NCBI GenBank assembly: GCA_014529385.2
Contig: CM043959.1
Span: 63,875,753-63,939,752 of the forward strand
DNA from: Adiantum capillus-veneris
Lineage: Eukaryota > Streptophyta > Polypodiopsida > Polypodiales > Pteridaceae
DNA length: 64,000 nt
Reading direction: 5' to 3'
Shown here: piece after piece, positions 1 through 11,029 of the stretch
How the letters are laid out: each line of letters begins with the position of its first letter
How positions within the stretch are numbered: the first letter of the stretch is position 1
Program-made: the position numbers and the translations under genes
Notes under the pieces: generated by a model
Seen by the model: only the letters and a program-made list of their open reading frames with translations
Database searches by the model: none
What the model was told of the DNA's origin: nothing

Positions 1-1126
<1,126 letters not shown>

Positions 1127-1386
1127 TGTAAGTCATGCAGCCACCCCTTTTGGACTCTTCTCAGCGACACTCGCCCACCGTTCCCTCGTATTTTTTTTGG
1201 TTCTCAATCACCAGCTAGTCAAAACCAAACCTTACTCCCTCTCTTTCTCCACTCCCTGTGGGGCTGGCGTCTACCAACCCACCCATGCAGTACCTATCGC
1301 ATGCTACGCATGCCAGTTCCCACACCCACACAACAATCGGCCGTCTCTCTGATCTGTCTCTCTCTCTGCCGCCCCCACCAAACAGA

Positions 1387-1511
<125 letters not shown>

Positions 1512-1527
1512 GCGATCTCCAAGCTCG

Positions 1528-2166
1528 ATGCCTTTCCCTTTGCAACAGAGAATCATAGAGCCCACCTTCTACTACTGTGAGGCAAATGAGCCACAGCTCT
1601 GTAGAGCACCTCATGGAAGCATGGCAGTTGACGTCCCGCTAGTAGCACCTCCCCATGGCTTGTTTATTCCTTCCAGCCGTGGTGCTGCCATTTATACCAT
1701 TGATGATGAAGAGGAGTACCTAGCTTCGCCCTCACCTTGCAGTACCAGGGAGATAGCTGCAAATGAAGCTGCCGGTCTTGGTGAGCTTCATAGGTGCTTC
1801 TCTATTTGCGATATTGCCGAAAAGTTTGAGAAAGGGCAGGCTGCAGCACATGCAGCCGTAGAAAAGATCTTTGATGAAGTAATGATCAGAGAGGGTCCCT
1901 CGCTTGATCAGCAAGTCCTTCTTCAGAAATTCCGTGCAGTTCTAGAGGCGTTGCTAGGAAGATTTTTTGGGCGCAACAAAGATGATGTGGAAGAAGCTCT
2001 TACCTCCGTGGACGCATTGCCCTTGCAGTTGACCCAAAGAGAATCAGAGTTGGTTCAAGAAAATCTTGAAGTCAGAAAGCTTGCAGCTATATTTAAACAA
2101 CGGAGCATCTACGCTCGGTGTAGGCCACTGTGGCGCTCAAATGAGAGCATAATCCCCCTCCTATAG
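1528..2166 (+). CDS. SCAB-like (stomatal closure-related actin-binding) N-terminal exon, partial
   Basis: An open frame of 212 codons from ATG 1528, with an alternative ATG at 1621. From about residue 75 to 191 it resembles the N-terminal part of plant SCAB actin-bundling proteins, which in flowering plants stabilise actin filaments in guard cells. Matching landmarks are a 'DIAEKFEKG' segment, 'GRNKDDVEEA' and 'LTQRESELVQE', followed by a charged helix ending at 'FKQ' near 2100. This is the actin-binding and early coiled-coil region; the longer coiled coil and the C-terminal Ig-PH domains are absent. After 'FKQ' homology stops abruptly and the frame ends at TAG 2164-2166, with no good splice donor exactly at the break (a GT occurs near 2120). 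No later SCAB exon is seen downstream. The upstream frame is only CT repeat. It is either the first exon of a gene with very long introns or a truncated copy. Family assignment is from memory of conserved segments and is fairly firm; integrity is uncertain. Confidence 0.65.
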   Translation: MPFPLQQRIIEPTFYYCEANEPQLCRAPHGSMAVDVPLVAPPHGLFIPSSRGAAIYTIDDEEEYLASPSPCSTREIAANEAAGLGELHRCFSICDIAEKFEKGQAAAHAAVEKIFDEVMIREGPSLDQQVLLQKFRAVLEALLGRFFGRNKDDVEEALTSVDALPLQLTQRESELVQENLEVRKLAAIFKQRSIYARCRPLWRSNESIIPLL

Positions 2167-2199
2167 TTCCACCTGTAGAATCAAATATTGACAAAGCTC

Positions 2200-2945
2200 C
2201 TCAACGACGGTCGTCAAGCCTCCTCGGGCACCGACGATGATGACGATGATGATCTCAACCTAATGTATTTTGTTCCCCTAGGCCTTTGAAGTCGGATAAT
2301 GGAACATTTCATTTCATTTCTCGCTCTCTCTTCCCTCTCCCACTACGACCCCTTACAGCGACGGACATCGAGGAAGCTCTTGAATGACCACAAGAAATAC
2401 TTTCTCCGGATGCCATACATCCACGGGCATTAACGATGATGAAGATGATTTCATTCGATTTCAGTCTAACGCTTTTCAAATTTTAGTTTGATTTTTTTCA
2501 CTTTCATTCATTTTATTTATGTACCCAAGCATTAGTTTAGATCCACAAGAATTGTATCAGCTTGCATCACCAGTAATTTTACCTTTTGCAGACATGTAAT
2601 GTACTCTTTCATCTCACCTTGCTCTCAATTTCTCCCTCTTCCTACTCTCCCCATACCACTATTGCAGCAATGGACATTGAGGACGCTTTTCGGCGCCCAC
2701 TGTAATACTTTCTCCAATGTCGAACACCCATGCGCATTGTCGATGACGATATTGCTTTTCATCACGACTTTAGGCTTTTTAGTTTAAATCTCTGAGTCTC
2801 TCCTTTACTTCATTTTGTTTTTGCACCCACACATTGGAGTCGACCCACAAGGATTGTATCACTTTGGTCTCATTATTCATAGGAATATAACATTTCATTT
2901 CGTTTCTCTTTTTCTCTCTCTCCCCTCCCCTCCCTTCCTCACTCA
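2200..2945 (+). repeat. Degenerate tandem repeat, about 300 bp x 2-3 copies, with LINE-like 3' tail
   Basis: Three recurring landmarks show old tandem copies. 'ACATTTCATTTC' followed by a CT-rich run occurs at about 2306 and 2887, with a weaker version near 2610. 'CAGCGACGGACATCGAGGA' (2355) matches 'CAGCAATGGACATTGAGGA' (2666). 'CCACAAGAATTGTATCA' (2543) matches 'CCACAAGGATTGTATCA' (2848). Spacing is about 300 bp. The CATTTCATTTC tail is also the 3' end of the two LINE copies in this window (about 52090 and 57335), so these may be SINE-like or LINE-3'-end-derived units. Confidence 0.6.
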
Positions 2946-3204
2946 GAATTTGTTACTATAGCTAATAAAATATCTCTATAACATGACCAATTTATCTGAT
3001 ATATGTTGTTTTCAAATAGGGGTTTCCTTCAAATTCTCTTTACTTGGCATAATGGTTGCCTTGATAAATCAATTCCTCTCTCAGAGCTCGAAATACGAAA
3101 CCCAAATTAAAAGTCATCAATAATTGAAATTTACCTTCACACTTGAACACAAAAAGCTCGTGTAGCATAGAGCTCTTGAACAAAATTTGGTTTGCAAACA
3201 TAGC

Positions 3205-3243
<39 letters not shown>

Positions 3244-4030
3244 TATATATTTTATTACAAAATTTTCACCTGTTCAAACAATTAGTGTGTGCTTCAATTA
3301 GTTCTACAATTGATCAAACGTCATTTTCTTACCCCTTGTTTTTGAGGATTACTATTGCAGATAAAGCTTTGACTATTTGTTTCATGTCAATGAACTTCCA
3401 GGTACACTAGTGATTTTACTTGCCATTTCTACCTTCCCTAAATATGCTTGCAAGTTTTTGTAAGCATTTCTTTTCCTAAATTCTGGTATAAATAGTCATA
3501 AACATCCTCCATGTGCAATTGAGTTCAAAGTGTAGCCTTTTATACAATGGTATCCTTAGAGCGGACAGGTAGTACTTCTCTTCTTTCGACATACATTGCA
3601 TTATCTTAAACAGGCTTCCATTCTATTACATGCCATATTTTCAGCACAAAATTACTACATTTTGCAATTGTCAACTATACTTTCGTGCAGGAGTGATAAT
3701 GATACCCCCCCCCCCCCCCCCCCCCCCCCCACTTGCCTCCATCAAATACGTTATTCCTCTTTTCTTATTTCATTTCTCTCCATTGTGTTCTACACTGAAT
3801 ACTCAAACAACACTAGTAAAGACATGGCTTCTAATTGTATTGAAAGGAAATTTCATTGAGATGGTTTGTCAATAAGCTATGCAGCTACTCATGTGAGCTA
3901 AGGTGCTTTGAGTTAGTGAACAAGAAAAATTGTAAGTACTCTGCGACTCAACTAACTCCAATGTGGTGTCACACAGGTAGTCAATGTTTTGTTTTTTATG
4001 TCTTGTCTAGTCCATTGGTCACATGCACAC
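2946..4030. other. Gene-free stretch with (TAA)n and C26 tracts
   Basis: AT-rich DNA with no credible coding frame. It contains a (TAA/ATA)n microsatellite at 3207-3241 and a run of 26 C at 3705-3730. Nothing else was recognised. Confidence 0.7.
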
Positions 4031-4250
4031 AGATCCGCCGATTTAGGCAGTGTGTGAATGCTCACATTGGTGTAGATTCGCCGATTTAGGCAACACCAGT
4101 TATTTGTGCAGATCCGCCGATTTAGGAAACATACTGATAAATTGCAAATTCACAATGGTAAATGCAGATCCGCCGATATAGGCAGCATTAGTGCAGATTC
4201 ACCGATTTAGGCAGCATACTTTATTGGTGTAGACTCACCGGATGAGGCAA
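4031..4250 (+). repeat. Six-copy array of a 20-bp motif (AGATCCGCCGATTTAGGCAG)
   Basis: Copies of the 20-mer start at 4031, 4074, 4110, 4166, 4195 and 4231, all on the same strand and separated by unrelated spacers of 9-36 bp. Copies 1, 3 and 4 read AGATCCGCCGAT; copies 2 and 5 read AGATTCGCCGAT and AGATTCACCGAT; copy 6 is the most diverged (AGACTCACCGGA). The core CCGATTTAGGCA is most conserved. The pattern is that of a cluster of binding sites or degenerate short repeats, not a simple satellite. Confidence 0.8.
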
Positions 4251-5071
4251 CACCGATCACAATATCATGCTGCAGTGGCTGGCCACCACTGTAACTGGTA
4301 TGATTTTGTTACCCGAGTACATAATGACAGTGATTTGGATTTGGACTTATACTATGGAATTGGAATTGGATTGGGATTTGGTATCTAGTGATTATTATGG
4401 CAGTGTTTATGTGATGAGATTTGACATTATGAGATTGATGATGAGTGTGACCAATGATATCCTGATTCATCAGGGTATGACATATACTGCTTATTCTAGT
4501 GGTATGGGACACTAGAATAGGTAGTATGTGGATGACGACAGGCATAAGCAATGTTGTCTAATTTTTTGGATTTTTAAAACTATTTGATACAGATTTCTAG
4601 TTATTGTTTTTGACAAGTATTGTTTGCAGATTTTTATCTTTGCAACTGAGGACAGTTGCTTTCCAACGGAGAGGTATGTTATAGAATTGATATTTTATTA
4701 TTTATTGCAGCTGACATGTGGAAAAGACTAGACCCAGCTTGGCTTATGCGAATGGATATGTATATCATGTACATTTTATTATTCAAGTGCTCTTTTATGA
4801 GCTTTGGCCATTTATGACCGGTCAGCCAGTTTGTAACCAATTTGACCATTCAAGAAATCTATATAACAAATACGTGCAAGAGGGAAATGGTCACTCTTGC
4901 ACGGGGGGAGATTGCACCTAGTGTCTGTGTACTTCTTCTCTTCTCTCCCCTCTTCTCTCTCGCCGTGCCGGTTTTAATTTCAATTTTCAAGTCATTTGGA
5001 TAGTTAAAACTCAGTTTCTCAGCTAATATGGAAAAAACGCTAACTTCGGACTACTGAGTGCAACAGGATCC
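4251..5071. other. Gene-free stretch upstream of the coiled-coil ORF
   Basis: AT-rich sequence with no recognised protein. No 5' LTR or primer-binding site matching the downstream LTR (8546-9474) is visible here, so the coiled-coil coding region at 5072 has no recognisable 5' retroelement end within the window. Confidence 0.5.
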
Positions 5072-8000
5072 ATGGCAGCCGCAAAATCACCGGCAAAGAA
5101 GAAGAGAATGACAATAAAAGACTACTTGGAAGAACTAGAGCCGTTTGTCATCCTAGAAGGAACTTTGAAGCCAACCAGCACGTGGATTCAGGATGATTTG
5201 CTAGAGTCCAATGACTTAAAGATCTACCAAGGCGTGTTCAAAGATCCTGAAGGAAATGCAATAGAGCTACCCATGATATCACGGGAGCTCAATGAGTTTG
5301 TCCGAAGCAAGATGGGAGATTACCTAGAGAAGATAGATCTCCATAACTACTTTGAAGCTGTGCCGGCGGGGATTGACATCAAAAGAGTGTGGGAGTTTGT
5401 AACCACTATCAAAGAAGATGGAGTGGCCAGAGTCACCGATCTGCAGGGCAAGCTAGACACCATGATTATCATCACAGAGAGAGTGGTGACAACCGCACTA
5501 GACATCTCCAACAAAGGGGATAGTGTGACCAAGAGAAGAGATGAAGTCAAGGTATACTAAGAAAAGAAGAACAACTACACTTTTGAAGATATTGCAAACC
5601 CTAAAGTGGCTATCATGAGCCAGCTCTACAACCAGTACTTCCATATGTGTACAAAGCGGCCATAGAAGTACAGAATGCTGCCTGGAGCCATTGCTACCAC
5701 CTTCACCTGGGAAATGTAGAAGAGCAAGCCAAAGGTGATAAATTATGTTGCTTATATCCATGACAACTTGGTGAAGATTGGCAACAAAAATCCCACTTAC
5801 ATTGTGCCAAGTGAACTGATAACAAAAGTGGTTTATGGGACATTGCACACCAAGGAAAACTGGCCAGAATCTCCTTCACAGAATGATTGGCTAAGGCTGA
5901 AAGAAGATAAAGACGAAGAACCGCCCAAGGAACCAAGAGTAGCCACATGTTTGAAGCGCCGGTTAGAAACCGTGCTAGAAGAGCCGCTAGAGCCAAAGAA
6001 AGGAAAGAAAGAGAGTTTACAAGTGCCGATCAAAGAGACCAAGTCACAAAAAGCGGCGCGGCTCGAAAGATTAATGGAAAGCTTCAGAGCCGAGAGAGCA
6101 CTGAAAGGAGATTTGAGCGAGCTGTGGAAGCCCTCACTTGAAGCCATGTCCAGATCATCTCGAAGGGTGCACAGAGATAGGTTTGAAGACTGTATCAAAA
6201 AATCCGAGATCCTGGATGCTACAACAGAAAATATCCCAAATGTCCCTTTTAGTGGATGAAGTACGAAGGCAACTGCTAGAAGAGCAGGAAGGCCAAGAAA
6301 GAGAGAGAAAGACAAAGGCGGACAGGGATTTCAAGAAAAAGCCACCAACTCCACCGTCAAGCAGGGAGTCCAGCCCACCGCCATCACCACCACCTCTTAG
6401 CTCTCCACAAACCCAACAAAAGGAGGAGCTAGATACATCTAATGATCAAGAAGACTCCAAGCAAGAGAAGACCAAAGGGGAAGAGCAGAAAGAAGAAGTA
6501 AAGCCCAAAGATGAGCAGCTAGAGCCAGAGGAAAAAAAGTTTAGCACATTTCTTGATCTACTAGCTATGGGTTACTCAAGAGAAGAGGCAGCTACAATAG
6601 CATTTGAGTTGGCAAGCACAAGGCCCAAAGAACAGATGCAGAGCCTGCAATTAGTGGAACTGGAAGAGATGGCCATTGATACAGTGGACCTACAGCCACC
6701 TACCAATGATTGGGATGTGGTGATGCACAAGCTAACCGGGCTCAGGGCAAAATCATTGGCCACGGAAAGCGAGATTGCTAATCTCAAAACCACTGAAGTT
6801 CAAATCAAGGCTGAAGTCAACACACTACAAAAACAAAGCCAAGAGCAGAGATAGAAACAAACAAAGCTGCAAGCTAGTCTGGACGCGGCATTACAAAGAT
6901 GACAGGAAATGGAACGAGAGAATCAAGTAGCAGAAAACAAGCTTCAAAGAGCTGAAGAAGAATATAAGAAAATTAGCAAGTCATTGACAGATGTAGAGAG
7001 GGAAAGGGACAACCTAACCCTGCAACTTGCTAAAGAATCCAAGGAGGTGGAAGCCCTGAGGAATGCCAAAGAGAAGGTAGAGATAGAGCATGAAGCGAGC
7101 CAGGATGAGGTCATCGAGCTAAAAGACCATATGAAAGTAAAAGATCAAACCATCCAACAGCTACGAGCATCTCCTGCCAGAGTCAGAGCTACTAGCTTGA
7201 CTCACACTACTTCAGAGACTGATTTATATGAAGAACAAATGAAAGAGCTTCAAAACGAGTTAACATTGGAGAAGCGGCAAATGCTGATGCTAGCCGAGGG
7301 GTCATTGGTCACGCAAAACCGCCTAGAAGAAGAAAATCAAGCCACAAAGAATGAGCTAGAAGAAATTAAGAGAAAGCTTGAGGAGGCAGAAAAGATAAAT
7401 GCATATCTAAACGACCTCCTAGTAAACATGGGAGAGCAAGCGGAAGAAGAAAAGAAGACACTTCAAAGACAGATAGAAGAGCTGAGAGGCCAACAGCAAA
7501 CGGAAGAGCAGCAGTATAGCATTGGGCCAATAGCCATGGAAGAAATTGACATAGAAAATGTGTCAGATCCCGTGGACACCACCATGTAAGAGGAAATCCT
7601 TGTAGGACCCTCACAAGAGTCACAAGATCTGACACAAGAAGAAGAAGAGAAGCTGCAAAAGGCCATAGAAGCTGCAGTCAAAGGCACAGCCAAAGAAGCC
7701 TTGGAATGGGAGCAGAGGGTCTTTAAATCAATGACTATTCAGAAGATAGATGCCAGCAACCTTCGGCGTGAATGGCTACAACCCTCTCTCCCATATCCTC
7801 TGCTCAAATATGAAGCTGCCACGATCAACAAGCAGATCAGAGAGGAGCCAACAGTTCCAATGTACAAAGAAGACATCTCCAAACCTGAAGGGGTCAAGAT
7901 GATAGTAGACTCTCAGCCCAAGTGGAGAAAGGCATGGCTGACAAAGTATCCTCAGTATCTAATCCATTTGGTAGAGGCACCTAAAGTGATCAGAGATAAT

Positions 8001-8500
8001 CTCAGTTTCTGCCCTCTACCAAGGATGAGAACATGGAAAGCCCATGAGTTGTTGTAGAGAAGCCAACCTACTTGGCTAAATTACTCGAAGCTGCCAGGCT
8101 CGAAGGCAGGCGAGAGAATAAGTGAGCAATACATGGTGAAAACCCTAACGGGCGCATCAAATTGTTCACTGGCTCGCCTGACCTATCTTCATCATGATGA
8201 GAAAGATTTTGGTAGTCTTCGAGACCTTCAAACTAGGCCAGGCGACAGACAATATCTTCTTCTTTCAAGATACATACAGATGTGCATACGATCTGTCTGG
8301 TCAGCCTTCTCACGAGGTGTTACATGCATTGTATCAAAGGATCATGTTTTTGCCATCTTATCACCTCCAAGCCTTTGAAGAAGCCTTCTACACCGGCTTC
8401 TTCACAATCAGCACAGACATATTCGGCCCGACGCTACTAACTCAACATGCGAGATATGAGTCACTTCTCAGGATGAGACAAAGCCTACACTGAAGAAGCA
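5072..8500 (+). pseudogene. Decayed coiled-coil ORF of an LTR element, function unknown
   Basis: A once-continuous protein of roughly 1,100 residues starting at ATG 5072 with a basic N-terminus (AAAKSPAKKKRMT). One frame runs 5072-6259 with stops at 5558, near 5663 and near 5717. After a frameshift at about 6150-6250, a second frame runs to 8057 with stops at 6852, near 6899 and 7587. A third frame carries the end (8194-8493). Layout: N-terminal globular part (to ~6000); a Pro/Ser and Lys/Glu-rich linker with PPSPPP (~6330-6530); a short helical 'GYSREEAATIAFELAS' segment resembling a UBA-like three-helix start (~6565-6620, uncertain); a long heptad-rich coiled coil (~6750-7500); and a C-terminal globular part. 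No RT, integrase, protease or zinc knuckle is visible. It ends about 45 bp before the polypurine tract and LTR, so it occupies the last internal position of an LTR element. It could be a novel structural or passenger protein of a non-autonomous element, or an extra 3' ORF. Confidence 0.6.
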
Positions 8501-8530
8501 GCTTAACAGCCATGTCGGGGACGACATGAA

Positions 8531-8545
8531 CAAGGAGGGGGGGAG
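8531..8545 (+). promoter_or_regulatory. Polypurine tract before 3' LTR
   Basis: A purine-rich run containing AAGGAGGGGGGGAG lies immediately before a TG that begins the LTR. This is the usual plus-strand primer position of LTR retrotransposons and marks the downstream LTR as a 3' LTR. Confidence 0.75.
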
Positions 8546-9474
8546 TGTTTGAGGCTGGACACACCCTACGGAAAATGACTGCACGACGGATTATTATTTT
8601 TTGTAATTATTCATTTATTGAGAAAAACCGATATTTCACCTTTGTAAATATTGGGGCTTACAGAAGTTTCCAGATTGTATCCCAGTTTTGACATTTAGAT
8701 TGAGTAGATGGTTAAATTGGAACATTAGGGTTTGAGATTGTAAGGTATTTATACCACTTTTTGACCTTAATGAAAAACCTTTTTGTCATTTTAAAAAAAG
8801 AGTATTGTATGTGAGTGAGCGTACTGTGTACGAGAGAGAGTGAGAGCTTCATCTTGACGCTACGCGTGCACCGGTGGTCAGAATCGAGTGCGGAGAAGTG
8901 CAGCGTGTTGTCCCCGACGAGAGCTACGCACCGATACCTTCATTGCGGGCGTACGGTCCAGTTTTGCGAGATCGACCTATGAGCTTCATCTGGTGATTCG
9001 GTGAGCATACATTATCCGTTTTCGCATTTCAGCATATCCACGCGTTCGCATTGAGTAGAGCTACGCATTAGGTACTTTAGTTTTCAAAAACGACGACCTG
9101 CAAATTTTGGCCAGACATCCTATGTGATTTTGCACCAGGTGTTTTGGGTTGGGATTTTGGTTCATGGACCTTAGGGAGAGCGACCTATTGGTGTTAGTAG
9201 GGTCTCCTTCAAGTTCTATGGCGTTTCGAGACCGTTTGATGGGTGTTTGTCTCTAGAAATCGTTGTAGGAAATCTCCTCTTATACACTCCTGAAGGCTGT
9301 AGCTTAGACATTGGGTAGAGACCTCTGTAGGAATTAGTCGAGAGTCAGTCGAGTGTAGATTGACACCCTATGCTTGCTTCCACACGCCTGCGGGTCGAGC
9401 TTCGTCCTTAGCTGACAAATCTTGTTAGGTGAGTTCTCGTTGTGCTGACATCCGTCGTGGCGTATCCGCCAACA
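8546..9474 (+). repeat. 3' LTR of the coiled-coil element
   Basis: It starts TGTTTGAGGCTGG right after the polypurine tract and ends CCGCCAACA, giving TG...CA termini over about 929 bp. The end was placed by comparison with the related LTR at 9745-10647, whose end is fixed by a primer-binding site. A probable U3/R boundary is around 8745-8800, with a TATTTATACC TATA-like element near 8750. No second copy was found, so the element is solo-ended in this window. Confidence 0.65.
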
Positions 9475-9744
9475 CTGTGCATAGTCTCATTGGCAAGAAC
9501 TTAAAACCCTATCCCCAAACCTCACCACATACCTTTTTCCTTTAGCATCATCTTGCCCTACTTTCCATCATATCCCTATAGGACTCGCTTCTACTATCAT
9601 AATGAGAGGTCTTTTACATACATACTCTACCTTTCTCAAGGTTGATGATGAAAGAAGTACTTCTTTAGCTTCCTCATGGCTTTTGTGGGATCTCCTTCAC
9701 ATTGAAACTTTTAATTCTTTCTCAAAAACCTATAAAGAGGATCT
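9475..9744. other. Spacer between two related LTR elements
   Basis: About 270 bp with no coding frame or primer-binding site, lying between the 3' LTR of one element and the 5' LTR of the next. Nothing recognised. Confidence 0.5.
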
Positions 9745-10647
9745 ATATTTGAGGACAGATTGAACGGGCACCCAATTGATCGGACACGTAGCCGGACACC
9801 ACATTTGTAGTCTATTATTTTGCCGAGCTAGTGTAGTGATAATCTGTGTAAATCCTGATTCTAGAGTAGTGGATCAATTCCCTGAGTTGTAATGTTGTAA
9901 TGATGTTTGTAAAGGTCCGTGTGAGATGGACACTGGCCATTTAGAATGCCCTAAATATAAAGGTCAATAACCTTAATGTGAAACAAAGCTTATCTCTAGA
10001 AGAAGAAAGAGCTTTGTTGTACGTACGCTCGAGCTACTAAGCTGCTCCAACTTGTAATCAACTTTTCTAACGATTGGGTAATCACTCTTCAAATCCAAAA
10101 CTTGCATTGTGCTCCTCTCTCTTTGCTCTTTGAATTAGGTGTAAGCATTGTCAGTTTTGTTGTGGTTTGCGACTACATGTTAGTGAGTCTTAATTGCAAA
10201 TTTGAGTGCTTAAATCACTGCTTTTAGTCTTTTTGACCATAGGAGAGTGTTCTTTGACCATAGGACGACATTTCTGGCATGTTCTGTTGCAGTTTTCATA
10301 ACCTTTTTCATGATGGATTGTGATTTTGGTACCTTGTCGAATTGTGACCAAACTTGGTAGGATAGTGCCCCTAGGTGTTCTAGACCTCCTCCTAAAGTTT
10401 CGTTGCTTTTCGAGTCCGTTCGAGTGCCGAAATGGCGTGATGACCTGGAGCTGCGAGAAAGGACATAGGCAGATTTTCCTGATCATTTAGTGGTTGATTT
10501 TCTTGTAGAGTTGTTATGTTAGCTTGTTAGGTTCACTTCTTGAGATTGACGCTCTCAAAGAATCTTCGTTCCCCATCCGAGTCACTTCCCTGAGTGTTAG
10601 TACCAAAAAGCTATGCTATAAATGTTCATCGCAGCGACCCGCTAACA
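9745..10647 (+). repeat. 5' LTR of the repeat-leader element
   Basis: The right end (CCCGCTAACA) is fixed by the adjoining primer-binding site. The left end is placed near 9745 because 'ATTTGAGGACAGA' aligns with the start of the LTR at 8546 ('GTTTGAGGCTGGA'). TATA-like 'CTAAATATAAAGG' lies at about 9951-9963, followed by 'AACCTTAATG', comparable to the neighbouring LTR. Length is about 900 bp. Confidence 0.6.
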
Positions 10648-10670
10648 TTGGCGCCGTTTTGGTCGGGGAT
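10648..10670 (+). promoter_or_regulatory. Primer-binding site (TTGGCGCCG type)
   Basis: TTGGCGCCGTTTTGGTCGGG immediately follows the LTR end. It closely resembles the TGGCGCCGTTGCCGGGG site of many plant Ty3/gypsy elements, usually ascribed to tRNA-Asp. It fixes both the LTR boundary and the orientation. Confidence 0.85.
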
Positions 10671-11029
10671 ATGATCCTTAGATGGTGAGTGACCTAGTGC
10701 ATATTTAGAGCATTCTTTTCGGAAGATTTGTCTTCCATTCCATTTACACTTTAGTAGTGAAGCAGCTAGACACGGGGATTAGTGCTTGGTAGAGTCTAGA
10801 AGTCGAGGACTTGCTAGATCTATTCTCGAGAGGTAAAGAGGGTTGTGAGTAAGATAGCCAAAAGTATTTCATTCTCCCATTTTCTCTAGGCTTTCAGCGT
10901 GTTGTTCCATTTTTCGTAACGACTTTATTTTGTACCGTTTTGTTTGTTTTTGTTTTATGTTTCATTTCAGTACTTAGGAGTAGGGTAAGTAGAAACTACA
11001 ACCATCAAATGTGGGCTAAAAGGTTGAGG

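Noticed and set aside
4031-4250. CRISPR-like repeat-spacer pattern
   Set aside because: Repeats are only 20 bp and diverged, spacer lengths are irregular (9-36 bp), and the host is eukaryotic.
5072-6259. Host chromosomal coiled-coil gene
   Set aside because: No introns, many stops, and it ends directly at a polypurine tract and LTR; treated as retroelement-derived, though not excluded.
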